Assembly (NCBI GenBank): GCA_017619835.1
Contig: JAFZRN010000039.1
Coordinates: 18,229-82,228, forward strand
Direction of reading: 5' to 3'
DNA length: 64,000 bases
DNA from: Eubacterium sp.
Lineage (GTDB): Bacteria; Bacillota; Clostridia; Lachnospirales; Lachnospiraceae
The position numbers and the translations under genes are program-made. The notes below the pieces were generated by a model, which was not told the DNA's origin, made no database searches, and was given only the letters and a program-made list of their open reading frames with translations. Below, piece after piece: positions 43,684-52,991 of the stretch; the first letter of the stretch is position 1; each line of letters starts with the position of its first letter.

Positions 43684-46080
43684 ATGAACGTAAGATCAAT
43701 CCGCGTACTTGAATTTAATAAGATACTTGATATGCTCTCGGGCTATGCCGTGACCGAAGGCGCGAAGAAGAAGGCTCTTAACATTAAGCCACTTAAGGAC
43801 AGAACTAAGATAGAGCTTCTTCAGCAGAATACAAGAGATGCTTTCCTAAGGCTGGAAAGACACGGTTCGGTCTCATTTTCGGGCGTAAGAAGTGTGGCTG
43901 AGCCATTAAGGCTGCTGGAGATAGGTTCATCCCTGAATGCCTCCGAGCTTCTCGATGTTGCAAGCCTTCTCGAGGCTGCTTCAGAGGTTAAGAGCTACGG
44001 TGAAAAGGGTAAGGATGAGGCTGCGGCCTTTGACAGCATCACATATCTTTTTAACGAACTGACACCCCTTGAGGATATATCGGGCGAGATAAGACGCTGC
44101 ATAATCTCCGCCGATGAGATCGCTGATGATGCGTCGGGAAATCTTAAGTCGATAAGACGCAAGATCGTAGAGGCTGAGGCGAGCGTGCATCAGACTCTGA
44201 ATAAGATAATCAAGAGTGAGTCGACCAGGGATCTTCTGATGGATTCGTTGATAACCTCCAGGAACGGGCGCTACTGTATCCCGGTAAAGATTGAGCATAA
44301 GAACTCATTTCCGGGAATGGTACATGACAGATCCTCGACGGGTGCAACGGTATTCATCGAGCCTATGCAGGTTGTGGAGCTGAATAATAAGATCCAGGAC
44401 CTTCATACCGACGAGCTTCTCGAGATAGAAAAGATACTTGCCGGCTTAAGTGCGATGGCCGAGCCGGTGAGGGAAGAGATAAAGATAGATTATGATACTC
44501 TGGTGGAGCTTGATTTTATCTTCGCAAAGGCAAAGTTCGCAAGGGCGACCGACGCGAACGAGCCCACCTTTAATGAAGACGGAGTGATCGAGCTGAAGCG
44601 TGCGATCCATCCGCTCCTCGATCCGAAGACGGCGGTGCCGATCGATGTGTCCCTTGGTGAGAATTATAATCTCCTCATAATAACCGGTCCCAACACGGGC
44701 GGTAAGACGGTGTCCCTCAAAACTCTGGGACTCCTCACGTTGATGGGGCAGGCCGGACTGCATATCCCTGCGATGGCAGGCAGCAGGCTGAGTGTTTTCG
44801 AGGATGTATTTGCGGATATCGGTGACGAGCAGAGCATTGAGCTGAGTCTCTCGACCTTCTCGTCACATATGAGCAATATCGTTTATATAGTTAAGCATGT
44901 AAATGAGAAGTCGCTGGTTCTCTTCGATGAACCGGGTGGCGGAACGGATCCTGCGGAGGGTGCATCCCTTGCGATTGCGATCCTTGAGTTTTTAAGAAAT
45001 ACCGGTGCCCGCGTGATGGCAACTACGCATTATACCGAGCTTAAGACCTATGCCATAGGAACCGAGGGAGTCGAGAATGCTTCATGCGAATTCGATATGA
45101 AGTCGCTCCGCCCGACCTACAGGCTGATGACGGGGATCCCGGGGTCTTCGAACGCATTTGCAATCGCAAAAAGACTCGGAATGCCGGATGATATCACCGA
45201 GGCGGCGAGAGCCGGAATGGATGAAAATCAGCTCAGCATGGAGCGGATAATCAGTGAGCTCGAGGAAAATGAGAAGGAAACGAAGAGACTTAGAGAAGAG
45301 CTCGAGATAGAGACCGCGTCGGCGAAGAAGCTTCGCGAGAGGCTTGCCGAAAAGGAAAAGACTCTGACCGAAAAGCGCGGCGAACTGATAGAACAGGCCA
45401 AGCTCGAGGCAAGAGAGATAGTCGAAGAGGCAAAAAGCTTTGCCGATGATGCTATAAAAGATTATAATAAATGGTTGAAAAACCCCGAAAAGATTGACGC
45501 CCGTACTCTTGAGATGAAGAGGAGTGATCTTCGTGAAAAGACCAGGTCCTACGGCGAAAAGAAGGAGAAGAAGGATACTAAGTATTCCGGACATAAGCTG
45601 ACTGATTTTCATATCGGTGACAAGGTGCTCGTTCTCAGCCTTGATACCGAGGGACATGTGATCGAGCTTCCGGATAAGAACGGAATGCTGCTTGTCGAGA
45701 TGGGAATTCTTACATCAAGATTTCCGACTACGGATCTTCTCATAATTGATGAGGATAAGCTGGAGACGAAGAGTGCCGATGAAAAGTTCATGAAGACAAG
45801 ATCGGTCAGTACCTTCAGTGACAGCAGCAAGGCTATGAACTTTAATCCCGAGATCAATCTTCTCGGAAAAACAGTGGATGAAGCAATCGCTATCCTGGAT
45901 AAATTCCTGGATGATGCGCTTCTCACACATGCCGAATATGTACGCATCGTACACGGCAAAGGAACCGGTGCCTTAAGAAGAGGTGTCACGGAATATCTGA
46001 AGACAAAGAAGTTTGTTAAAAGCTTCAGAGCAGGGGAATTTGGTGAAGGTGACACAGGAGTAACAATTGTAAAGTTATAA
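43684..46080 (+). CDS. mutS2: MutS2 endonuclease/ATPase
   Basis: 798 residues. Walker A GPNTGGKTVSLKTLG at ~335-350, Walker B SLVLFDEPGGGTDPAEGASL, and the MutS-type helix ending MATTHYTELKTYA. A long coiled coil follows (ISELEENEKETKRLREELEI). The C-terminal Smr domain has DEAIAILDKFLDDALL and VRIVHGKGTGALRRGVTEYL. It acts on ribosome collisions and/or limits recombination. ATG 43684 follows the AIRS gene by 17 bases. Confidence 0.93.
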   Translation: MNVRSIRVLEFNKILDMLSGYAVTEGAKKKALNIKPLKDRTKIELLQQNTRDAFLRLERHGSVSFSGVRSVAEPLRLLEIGSSLNASELLDVASLLEAASEVKSYGEKGKDEAAAFDSITYLFNELTPLEDISGEIRRCIISADEIADDASGNLKSIRRKIVEAEASVHQTLNKIIKSESTRDLLMDSLITSRNGRYCIPVKIEHKNSFPGMVHDRSSTGATVFIEPMQVVELNNKIQDLHTDELLEIEKILAGLSAMAEPVREEIKIDYDTLVELDFIFAKAKFARATDANEPTFNEDGVIELKRAIHPLLDPKTAVPIDVSLGENYNLLIITGPNTGGKTVSLKTLGLLTLMGQAGLHIPAMAGSRLSVFEDVFADIGDEQSIELSLSTFSSHMSNIVYIVKHVNEKSLVLFDEPGGGTDPAEGASLAIAILEFLRNTGARVMATTHYTELKTYAIGTEGVENASCEFDMKSLRPTYRLMTGIPGSSNAFAIAKRLGMPDDITEAARAGMDENQLSMERIISELEENEKETKRLREELEIETASAKKLRERLAEKEKTLTEKRGELIEQAKLEAREIVEEAKSFADDAIKDYNKWLKNPEKIDARTLEMKRSDLREKTRSYGEKKEKKDTKYSGHKLTDFHIGDKVLVLSLDTEGHVIELPDKNGMLLVEMGILTSRFPTTDLLIIDEDKLETKSADEKFMKTRSVSTFSDSSKAMNFNPEINLLGKTVDEAIAILDKFLDDALLTHAEYVRIVHGKGTGALRRGVTEYLKTKKFVKSFRAGEFGEGDTGVTIVKL

Positions 46081-46092
46081 GAGGAAAGTGCC

Positions 46093-46812
46093 ATGGTTAA
46101 ACAAAAAGTTCTGATAGTTGATGATGATGAGAATATTGCGGAGCTTATTTCGCTCTACCTTGAAAAGGAGCAGTTTGATACCGAGACTGCGTCAGACGGA
46201 GAGGAAGCCCTTAAGCTTATCGAAGTCTATAATCCCGACCTCATCCTCCTGGATATAATGCTTCCGGGAATGGATGGCTACGAAGTCTGCCAGCAGATCA
46301 GAAAGACAAGGGATACGCCTGTCATCATGCTGTCCGCTAAAGGCGAGGTCTTTGATAAAGTGCTCGGTCTTAAGATGGGTGCCGACGATTATATCGTCAA
46401 GCCTTTTGATTCAAATGAGATGGTTGCGAGAGTAAGTGCAGTCCTCCGCCGTTCCGGAACACAGAAGAATGAAGTTGAACCTTCACCGCAGGTTTCGGAT
46501 GCAGAGCACAGGGGTGACTTTATCGAGTATCCCGGTCTTGTCGTCAATCTTTCCAACTATACGGTTTCTTATGAGGGAGTACCGGTGGAAATGCCTCCGA
46601 AGGAGTTAGAGCTTCTCTATTTCCTTGCATCCCACCCGAATCAGGTTTTCACAAGAGACCAGCTCTTAAGCCAGCTCTGGGGTTATGATTTCATCGGTGA
46701 TTCCAGAACTGTTGATGTTCATGTAAAGAGACTTAGAGAAAAACTGAGCGGTGACCATAACTGGTCCATAGCAACCGTTTGGAGAATAGGTTATAAGTTT
46801 GAGGTTAAGTAG
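46093..46812 (+). CDS. OmpR/PhoB-family response regulator
   Basis: 239 residues. Receiver domain 1-118 with acidic pocket VDDDE and phospho-acceptor Asp54 in LILLDIMLPGMDGYEV, and Lys in YIVKPFDSNE. Winged-helix effector ~140-239 with PKELELLYFLASHPNQVFTR, and SRTVDVHVKRLREKL. Its partner kinase follows at once. It starts 12 bases behind mutS2; GAGGAAAG precedes ATG 46093. Confidence 0.92.
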   Translation: MVKQKVLIVDDDENIAELISLYLEKEQFDTETASDGEEALKLIEVYNPDLILLDIMLPGMDGYEVCQQIRKTRDTPVIMLSAKGEVFDKVLGLKMGADDYIVKPFDSNEMVARVSAVLRRSGTQKNEVEPSPQVSDAEHRGDFIEYPGLVVNLSNYTVSYEGVPVEMPPKELELLYFLASHPNQVFTRDQLLSQLWGYDFIGDSRTVDVHVKRLREKLSGDHNWSIATVWRIGYKFEVK

Positions 46813-46813
46813 T

Positions 46814-48361
46814 ATGCAGCATTCCCTGCTGGACAGAATTTATATAACATTCCTTGTTATCCTTATCGTGTCCTTTGGATTCCTTATCTTCTTCATTTCG
46901 TATTTCACGAGAAGAAGTCTGATATCGGAGAAGAAGGAGACTATCACTAACGAGGCAACTCTGATAGCTTCACAGGCTATTACTTCGTATGCGTCCGGAA
47001 ATATGGACGCTGCCAGCCTGTCAAGCTATTTTGATTACTATGCCCAGACGCTGGATTCGGATATCTGGTACATTGATGAGGATGGTGATCTTATCTCGTC
47101 ATCGGGTTACTTTGATTCGATTAGCGTTAAGGATAAGGCTTCTACGGCTGAACCGAACATTGCGATCACCAAGAAGCTTCCGTCAAATATATATAATCTG
47201 GATAAAACCTATGATATCCATTCCAATTTCTATATGGTTGGAAATTTCTATGGCATGTACAGCGGAAATGTCATCACTGTCAATACGCCTGTTAAGTTTA
47301 ACCGCTATAAAGGACCGCTGGAGGGAACGGTCCAGATCCCGTCGGGAGCGCTTATAATCCACTCCACCACCTCGGATATAAATGAGATGATGAAGAGTAT
47401 CTACAGCATAAGCTTTATCCCGTGTCTCGTTATCATCATAATCGCATTTGCGTTCCTCGGAATCATTTCCAGAAAGGTCGTTAGACCTATCAAGAAGCTT
47501 GCGGATGTGGCTGAGGAGTATTCCAAGGGAGACTTTGATGTTGAGACAGGGATCAGCTCGGATGATGAGATCGGACAGCTTGCGAATTCGATGGAATATA
47601 TGGCGTCGGAGCTTTCGAAGCTCGAGGAGTACCGGCACGAATTCATTTCCAATATATCGCATGATTTCAGAAGCCCGCTTACTTCGATAAGAGGTTATGT
47701 GACTGCAATGCAGGATGGAACGATCCCGCCGGATAAGCAGGACAGATATCTCGGTATCGTGCTGGATGAGACAAACCGTCTGACCAAGCTGACACAGGGC
47801 CTTCTGGATCTGAACAGGCTTGAAATCTACGGTCCGTACCTTAAGCTGACCGAGTTTGATTTTATCGATATCGTCAGGACGACGCTGAATACATTTGAGA
47901 TCAAATGTATCGATAAGAATATTGCTATCTACCTTAATAATCACGCCGAGAATACGGTGGTAAATGCCGATAAGACGAAGATTCAGCAGGTGGTATATAA
48001 TCTTCTGGATAATGCGATCAAGTTTACTCCCGAGGGGAAAAGCATTTTCATGGAGATAAATGAGACGGCTGAGAAGCTTATCGTAAGTGTAAGGGATGAG
48101 GGTATCGGAATGAATGAGGATACCCAGAAGAAGATCTGGACCAGATTTTATAAAGATGATTCCAGCCGCGGTAAGGATAAGGCCGGAACGGGCCTCGGAC
48201 TTGCCATTACGAAGGAGATCATCAAGGCTCACCACGAGACTATTGAGGTTACAAGTAAAGAGGGTGAGGGCTCCGAGTTCGTGTTCACGCTGACCAAGAT
48301 CGGTGCTAAGGGAACACACTCCGGCGCAACTGAGATACTTGTAAATCCAAGTGATAAATAA
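46814..48361 (+). CDS. Sensor histidine kinase
   Basis: 515 residues from ATG 46814 (GAGG nine bases upstream). First membrane helix ~10-33, an extracytoplasmic sensor domain ~40-195, second helix ~198-222 (SISFIPCLVIIIIAFAFLGI), HAMP ~223-275, then HisKA with phospho-acceptor His283 in NISHDFRSPLTSIRGYV. The HATPase domain has VVYNLLDNAIKFTPEG, VRDEGIGM and GTGLGLAITKEII. It pairs with the regulator at 46093. Signal unknown; the sensor domain resembles those of Clostridia cell-wall stress kinases. Confidence 0.9.
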   Translation: MQHSLLDRIYITFLVILIVSFGFLIFFISYFTRRSLISEKKETITNEATLIASQAITSYASGNMDAASLSSYFDYYAQTLDSDIWYIDEDGDLISSSGYFDSISVKDKASTAEPNIAITKKLPSNIYNLDKTYDIHSNFYMVGNFYGMYSGNVITVNTPVKFNRYKGPLEGTVQIPSGALIIHSTTSDINEMMKSIYSISFIPCLVIIIIAFAFLGIISRKVVRPIKKLADVAEEYSKGDFDVETGISSDDEIGQLANSMEYMASELSKLEEYRHEFISNISHDFRSPLTSIRGYVTAMQDGTIPPDKQDRYLGIVLDETNRLTKLTQGLLDLNRLEIYGPYLKLTEFDFIDIVRTTLNTFEIKCIDKNIAIYLNNHAENTVVNADKTKIQQVVYNLLDNAIKFTPEGKSIFMEINETAEKLIVSVRDEGIGMNEDTQKKIWTRFYKDDSSRGKDKAGTGLGLAITKEIIKAHHETIEVTSKEGEGSEFVFTLTKIGAKGTHSGATEILVNPSDK

Positions 48362-48374
48362 AGAGGAAAATATT

Positions 48375-48863
48375 ATGCGTAAGGAAATACTAAAGCTACT
48401 GGAAACCAACAGCCGCCTGACCCCGGCTGAGATCGCCGCAATGCTCGGTCTTGAAGAAGCCGACGTGGCATCCGAGATAAAGAAGATGGAGGATGAGCAG
48501 ATAATCTGCGGTTATCAGACTCTCATCAACTACGACAAGCTGGGCGATGAGCATGTGTCTGCGCTGATCGGAGTTAAGATATCGCCGGTAAGAGGCGAGG
48601 GCTTCAATCGTATCGCTACAAGGATAAGCAAGTTCGACGAAGTAAAGTCTGTTTATCTTATGTCAGGCTCCAGCAGCGACCTCATTTTATCCATAGAAGG
48701 TGATTCCCTTAAGGAGATATCACAGTTTGTTTATGAGAAGATCGCACCGATGGATACTGTTGTGTCCACGGCTACTTATTTTGTCCTGAAGAAGTATAAG
48801 GAACACAGAGTTGATCTGACAGAGGGCTCTGTTGAGGATAAGCGAATCGAGGGAATGGCTTAA
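48375..48863 (+). CDS. Lrp/AsnC family transcriptional regulator
   Basis: 162 residues from ATG 48375 with AGAGGAAA upstream. N-terminal winged helix (ILKLLETNSRLTPAEIAAML, then LEEADVASEIKKMEDEQIIC), then a RAM ligand domain (VSALIGVKISPVRGEGFNRI, VYLMSGSSSDLILSIEG). It is adjacent, with no gap, to the aminotransferase gene and probably senses its amino acid. Confidence 0.88.
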   Translation: MRKEILKLLETNSRLTPAEIAAMLGLEEADVASEIKKMEDEQIICGYQTLINYDKLGDEHVSALIGVKISPVRGEGFNRIATRISKFDEVKSVYLMSGSSSDLILSIEGDSLKEISQFVYEKIAPMDTVVSTATYFVLKKYKEHRVDLTEGSVEDKRIEGMA

Positions 48864-50015
48864 ATGAGAGATGTTAGTCGTATTGCGGACGGCATAAAGC
48901 CATCCGGAATAAGAAAGTTTTTTGATATAGTGAGCGAGATGCCGGATGCCATATCTCTTGGTGTTGGTGAGCCGGATTTTGATACGCCCTGGCATATAGT
49001 CGATGAGGGAATCTACTCGCTTGAAAGAGGCAAGACCTTCTACACGTCGAACTCCGGTCTGGTAGAGCTTCGTGAGGAGATATGCAGCTGGTACGAGAAA
49101 AAGTATGAGGTGCATTTTAATCCGGCGAAGGAATGTCTCATTACGGTCGGCGGTTCCGAGGGAATCGACCTTGCTCTTCGTGCGCTTATCAATCCCGGCG
49201 ATGAGGTCATAATCCCCGAGCCATGCTATGTTTCCTACGTTCCCTGCGCTGCCCTTGCAGGCGCTGTGCCGGTAACAATAGATCTTAAGAATGAGAATCT
49301 GTTTAAGCTTACGGCAGAAGAGCTCGAGGCGGCGATCACTGATAAGACCAAGGTTCTGATCCTTTCGTTCCCGAATAATCCGACGGGAGCGGTCATGACA
49401 AAGGAAGACCTTCGCCCGATAGCAGAGCTCTGTATAAAGAATGATATATATGTCATATCCGATGAGATATATTCGGAGCTTACCTATACCGAGGAAGGCC
49501 ATTATTCGATCGGCGCATTTCCCGGAATGGAAGACAGGACAATAATTATCAACGGCTTTTCGAAGGCATATGCGATGACGGGCTGGAGGCTCGGCTACGC
49601 GCTGGCACCTCAGAAGATTGCCGGACTCATGACCAAGATCCACCAGTTCTGTATCATGTGCGCACCGACGACCAGCCAGTATGCCGCAATCGAAGCGGTA
49701 AAGAACGGAGATAAGGATATCGCAGTTATGCGTAAATCCTATGATGAGAGAAGAAGATTCCTGTTTAAGAGACTTGGCGAGATGGGAATGCCGGCATTTG
49801 AGCCGATGGGAGCATTCTACATATTCCCGAGCATTCAGAATTTCGGCATGACATCCGACGAGTTCGCGACGAAGCTTCTTAAGGAGCAGAAGCTTGCCGT
49901 AGTACCCGGAAATGCTTTCGGTACCTCCGGCGAAGGCTTCATAAGAATATCCTATGCATATTCTATCGACCAGCTCCGCGAAGCCCTCGACCGCATTGAG
50001 AAATTTATCATGTGA
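48864..50015 (+). CDS. Pyridoxal-phosphate aminotransferase, class I/II
   Basis: 383 residues. It has SLGVGEPDFDTPWHIVDEGI, SNSGLVELREEICSWYEKKY, FPNNPTGAVM, VISDEIYSELTY with the PLP Asp/Tyr, INGFSKAYAMTGWRLGYALA containing the Schiff-base Lys, and GFIRISYAYSIDQLREAL with the carboxylate Arg. It is of the AspC/PatA type and transfers amino groups between an amino acid and 2-oxoglutarate. It is directly coupled to the Lrp gene. Confidence 0.9.
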   Translation: MRDVSRIADGIKPSGIRKFFDIVSEMPDAISLGVGEPDFDTPWHIVDEGIYSLERGKTFYTSNSGLVELREEICSWYEKKYEVHFNPAKECLITVGGSEGIDLALRALINPGDEVIIPEPCYVSYVPCAALAGAVPVTIDLKNENLFKLTAEELEAAITDKTKVLILSFPNNPTGAVMTKEDLRPIAELCIKNDIYVISDEIYSELTYTEEGHYSIGAFPGMEDRTIIINGFSKAYAMTGWRLGYALAPQKIAGLMTKIHQFCIMCAPTTSQYAAIEAVKNGDKDIAVMRKSYDERRRFLFKRLGEMGMPAFEPMGAFYIFPSIQNFGMTSDEFATKLLKEQKLAVVPGNAFGTSGEGFIRISYAYSIDQLREALDRIEKFIM

Positions 50016-50064
50016 CAAACAAATCAGATCTGTTTGACACATTATTGAAGAAAGGAAAACCAAC

Positions 50065-51003
50065 TTGAATTACATCAATACTTTAAGAGAAGGCGACAAT
50101 ATAACCGACATTTACTTCTGCAAGTCAAAGATAGTGGCACAGTCCAAGGCGGGCAAGACCTATTACAGTCTTACACTTCAGGATAAGACCGGAACCATCG
50201 ACGGAAAGATATGGGACCTGAGTAATGCAATCGAGCATTTCGAGGCCATGGATTATATCAAGGTCAGCGGTCAGATCACAAGCTTCAATAACCAGCTTCA
50301 GTTCAATATCAAGCGCGTGCAGAGAATGCAGGAAAATGAGATCGACGTATCCGACTACATGCCGACTTCTCAGTATAATATTGAGGAAATGTTTTCGGAG
50401 CTGAAAGGTTTCATAGACTCCGTTGAGGAGCCGCATCTGAAGAAACTCCTTCAGAGTTACTTTGTAGACGATGCACAGTTTATAAAGAAGTTCAAGAGAC
50501 ACAGTGCTGCCAAGATCGTGCATCACTGCTTCATCGGAGGACTTCTCGAACATACATTATCAGTTACAAGACTCTGTGACTTTTATGCAAAGAATTATCC
50601 GATGCTGAATAGAGACCTTCTTATCACGGCGGCTATCTGCCATGATATCGGTAAGATCTACGAGATATCGGACTTCCCGTTAAATGATTATACCGACGAG
50701 GGCAACCTTCTCGGTCATATCGTGATGGGAACAATGATGATTAGAGACAGAGCCAACACGATTGAAGGCTTCCCGCAGTCACTTCTCAGCGAGCTTGAAC
50801 ACTGCATCCTTGCTCATCACGGCAAGCTCGAGTTCGGTTCACCGAAGAAGCCCGGACTCATGGAAGCAATGGCGCTTGCCTATGCAGATGATACGGATGC
50901 CAAGATGGAGACCTTCAAGGAAGCACTCGATGCCAATCCCGATAACAGTGACTGGCTCGGCTATCAGAAGTTCTTTGAGTCGAATATCAGAAGGACAAAG
51001 TAA
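50065..51003 (+). CDS. YhaM-like 3'-5' exoribonuclease (OB-fold plus HD domain)
   Basis: 312 residues, TTG start at 50065 with AAAGGA nine bases upstream. N-terminal OB fold (SKIVAQSKAGKTYYSLTLQD, GTIDGKIWDL) and HD domain (VHHCFIGGLLEHTLSVTRLC, then LITAAICHDIGKIYEIS, and CILAHHGKLEFGSPK). YhaM degrades RNA and single-stranded DNA from the 3' end. The family's usual length is about 310 residues, matching. The stop codon overlaps the dus start (TAATG). Confidence 0.9.
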   Translation: MNYINTLREGDNITDIYFCKSKIVAQSKAGKTYYSLTLQDKTGTIDGKIWDLSNAIEHFEAMDYIKVSGQITSFNNQLQFNIKRVQRMQENEIDVSDYMPTSQYNIEEMFSELKGFIDSVEEPHLKKLLQSYFVDDAQFIKKFKRHSAAKIVHHCFIGGLLEHTLSVTRLCDFYAKNYPMLNRDLLITAAICHDIGKIYEISDFPLNDYTDEGNLLGHIVMGTMMIRDRANTIEGFPQSLLSELEHCILAHHGKLEFGSPKKPGLMEAMALAYADDTDAKMETFKEALDANPDNSDWLGYQKFFESNIRRTK

Positions 51004-52013
51004 TGCAGATTTATCTTGCACCCATGGAGGGCATAACTACTTATATTTTCAGAAATGCTTTTGAAAAATACTACGGAGGGGTGGATAAATATTTCACCCC
51101 TTTTCTTACAGCGAGCCATCTTAAGGGAAGGGAACTCCGTGATGTCCATCCTGATAATAATCAGGTTTCGCAAGTTGTTCCGCAGATTCTGGTAAATGAT
51201 TCCAAACTTTTTCTTGATATAACGCGCCAGCTTGCCGAGATAGGTTATCGTGAGGTGAATTTAAATCTCGGATGTCCTTCGGGTACGGTCACGGCAAAAG
51301 GGCGAGGAGCGGGATTCCTCGACAGGACGGAGGAGCTGAAGAGATTCTTATATGAGATATATGAGGGAGCGCCGAGAGTAGCGGCTGAAGCAGGCGCCGG
51401 CAGCGTCGACATTTCCATTAAAACAAGGATCGGTATGGAATTCCTTTCCGAGTGGCCGGATATCCTGGATATCTACAGGAAGTATCCGATCTCCGAGCTG
51501 ATAATCCACCCGAGGCTTCGCGAGGAATTCTATTCGGGCGAGATTCATATGGACAGCTTCATCGAGGCTTTCGATAAGATTCCAAAGGAAACGCACATCT
51601 GCTATAATGGTGATGTTACGGACATCGATTCTTACGAAGAAAGGATGATATTCCTTCGTGCTCTCTCAAATGACGCGGGCTACGAACCGGCTGTCATGAT
51701 CGGGCGCGGCGCTCTGATGAATCCCGAACTAATCAGGAATCTGAAAAAATACGAGGCGCTGTCTGACGAGGAGAAGCTCCGGCAGACAGGCTTTGATACA
51801 CCGGATAAGGATACCTTCAAGGCCTTCATCTCCGAGATCGCAGATGCCTATGTAGACGAGATGTCCCAGGAAAAACAAGTAGTAATGAAAATGAAAGAAC
51901 TGTGGTCATACTTCGCTAAGGGCCTCGACCTTAGCCCCCGCCAGCTGAAAGAGATCCACAAGACCTCCCGCCTGGCCGAGTATAAATCCGTGGTTCAATA
52001 TATCTTATCTTAG
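51003..52013 (+). CDS. dus: tRNA-dihydrouridine synthase
   Basis: 336 residues. It has the FMN-binding N-terminus YLAPMEGITTYIFRNAF, LNLGCPSGTVTAKGRGAGFL with the catalytic Cys, a Lys in ISIKTRIGME, HPRLREEFYSG, and YNGDVTD/VMIGRGALMNPELI. It reduces uridines in tRNA D-loops using NAD(P)H. It starts within the YhaM stop codon. Confidence 0.9.
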   Translation: MQIYLAPMEGITTYIFRNAFEKYYGGVDKYFTPFLTASHLKGRELRDVHPDNNQVSQVVPQILVNDSKLFLDITRQLAEIGYREVNLNLGCPSGTVTAKGRGAGFLDRTEELKRFLYEIYEGAPRVAAEAGAGSVDISIKTRIGMEFLSEWPDILDIYRKYPISELIIHPRLREEFYSGEIHMDSFIEAFDKIPKETHICYNGDVTDIDSYEERMIFLRALSNDAGYEPAVMIGRGALMNPELIRNLKKYEALSDEEKLRQTGFDTPDKDTFKAFISEIADAYVDEMSQEKQVVMKMKELWSYFAKGLDLSPRQLKEIHKTSRLAEYKSVVQYILS

Positions 52014-52023
52014 GAGAAATAAT

Positions 52024-52524
52024 ATGAAAAAAACATTAATTGTCATTGATATGCAGAATGATTTCATCGACGGAAGCCTCGGTACGAAAGAGGCTGAAGC
52101 CATCGTAGAAAATGTCCAGGCCAAAATCCAGGAATATAAGAACCGCGGTGACGAGATCATCTTTACCCGTGATACACATCACGAGGATTATATGGATACT
52201 AATGAAGGAAAGCATCTTCCCGTAATTCACTGCATCGAAGGAACCGATGGCTGGCAGATAAGACAGGAGCTGGACACAGAAGGAGCTGAGATCATCAACA
52301 AGCCTTCCTTCGGATATACAGGCTGGGATAAATACAGCTTTGAAGAGGTTGAACTGATCGGACTCTGCACCGATATCTGTGTGGTTTCAAATGCGCTCAT
52401 TCTTAAAGCACTCTTCCCGGAGATAAAAGTCAGTGTCGACAGCAGCTGCTGCGCAGGAGTTACTCCCGACAGCCATGAAGCCGCGCTCAAAACCATGCAG
52501 ATGTGCCAGGTAGAGATAATATAG
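52024..52524 (+). CDS. Isochorismatase-family cysteine hydrolase (nicotinamidase-like)
   Basis: 166 residues. It has TLIVIDMQNDFIDGSLGTKE with the catalytic Asp, DTHHEDYMDTNEGKHLPVIH as the metal triad region, a Lys in IINKPSFGYTGW, and the nucleophile Cys in ELIGLCTDICVVSNALIL. The zinc-site layout fits nicotinamidases, which would make nicotinate for NAD salvage, but a related amidase is possible. Confidence 0.85.
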   Translation: MKKTLIVIDMQNDFIDGSLGTKEAEAIVENVQAKIQEYKNRGDEIIFTRDTHHEDYMDTNEGKHLPVIHCIEGTDGWQIRQELDTEGAEIINKPSFGYTGWDKYSFEEVELIGLCTDICVVSNALILKALFPEIKVSVDSSCCAGVTPDSHEAALKTMQMCQVEII

Positions 52525-52529
52525 GTTTG

Positions 52530-52630
52530 ATTCGCGGTATGCTTCGCAGGATAGATAAAAAATTTGAAGCATTCATCTATATTTGCAAGCAAATACGATG
52601 TCTGCTTCAATTTTTTATCTTACCGCGAAT
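52530..52630. repeat. Long hairpin upstream of tRNA-Gln
   Basis: Outer arms ATTCGCGGTA (52530-52539) and TACCGCGAAT (52621-52630) are perfect. Inside, 52554-52585 and 52588-52619 form a nearly complete inverted repeat: GATAAAAAATT, GAAGCA, CATC and ATTTGC match their partners, closing on a two-base AA loop. It is a large RNA or DNA hairpin, possibly a terminator variant, a small mobile-element remnant or a non-coding RNA. Confidence 0.7.
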
Positions 52631-52657
52631 AGTAACGTGGGCGTTTACAAAAAGTAC

Positions 52658-52686
52658 TTGCATTTTACAGCGCATTTGTATATAAT
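52658..52686 (+). promoter_or_regulatory. Promoter of tRNA-Gln, flanked by an 11-bp inverted repeat
   Basis: TTGCAT (52658-52663), a 17-bp spacer and TATAAT (52681-52686). TTTTACAGCGC (52663-52673) and its exact complement GCGCTGTAAAA (52694-52704) bracket the -10 and the start point, so a factor bound there could block initiation. Confidence 0.75.
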
Positions 52687-52716
52687 ACATCTTGCGCTGT
52701 AAAAAGCTACATATTT

Positions 52717-52788
52717 AGGGGTATCGCCAAATGGTAAGGCAACGGACTCTGACTCCGTCATTTCAAGGTTCGAATCCTTGTACCCCTG
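52717..52788 (+). tRNA. tRNA-Gln (anticodon CTG)
   Basis: 72 bases. Acceptor arms AGGGGTA/TACCCCT, D arm with TGGT, anticodon stem ACGGA/TCCGT around loop CTCTGAC (anticodon CTG, reading CAG), and T arm AAGGTTCGAATCCTT. The CCA end is not encoded. Its 3' 43 bases are repeated at 62107-62149, so it is the integration site of the element that follows. Confidence 0.95.
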
Positions 52789-52789
52789 C
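52747..52789 (+). repeat. attL (3' end of tRNA-Gln)
   Basis: Starts CTCTGACTCCG and ends TACCCCTGC; identical over 43 bases to 62107-62149. It extends from the anticodon loop through the T arm and acceptor. Confidence 0.95.
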
Positions 52790-52791
52790 TC

Positions 52792-52833
52792 AAAGGGAGT
52801 TTAGTAAGTTATTTTACTAAACTCCCTTTTTTG
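52792..52833 (+). terminator. Element-borne terminator behind tRNA-Gln
   Basis: A 16-bp perfect stem (AAAGGGAGTTTAGTAA 52792-52807 with its complement 52814-52829), GTTATT loop, then TTTT. Supplied by the element, it replaces the chromosomal terminator displaced to 62157. Confidence 0.95.
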
Positions 52834-52911
52834 GCTTATTTAGGGGCTTTGAGGTCAGTATGAGTAAGTTCGTATAAACTTGTTTGTAATATAAGACGGA
52901 CAGACAAATTA

Positions 52912-52926
52912 GTACGAAAATCGTAC
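52912..52926. promoter_or_regulatory. Repressor operator O4, beyond the repressor 3' end
   Basis: GTACGAAAATCGTAC, the same 15-bp motif as the operators at 53531-53675, about 65 bases beyond the end of the repressor gene. Confidence 0.65.
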
Positions 52927-52934
52927 AAAAGCTC

Positions 52935-52973
52935 AAAAAGTTATCTATTTTTTAAAAAAATAGATAACTTTTT
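52935..52973. terminator. Bidirectional hairpin terminator of the repressor gene
   Basis: Two 19-base perfectly complementary arms (52935-52953 and 52955-52973) starting with AAAAAGTTATCTA and ending with TAGATAACTTTTT around one base. It ends 19 bases before the repressor stop codon and gives T runs on both strands. Confidence 0.85.
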
Positions 52974-52991
52974 AGATACGTTTTTAGTGAA

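Noticed and set aside
47183-48409. Long minus-strand frame of 408 codons
   Set aside because: It lies opposite the histidine kinase, whose motifs and start are clear; the minus-strand peptide has no family features and arises from codon bias.
48720-50063. Long minus-strand frame of 447 codons
   Set aside because: It is the antisense of the Lrp and aminotransferase genes, both with complete motifs.
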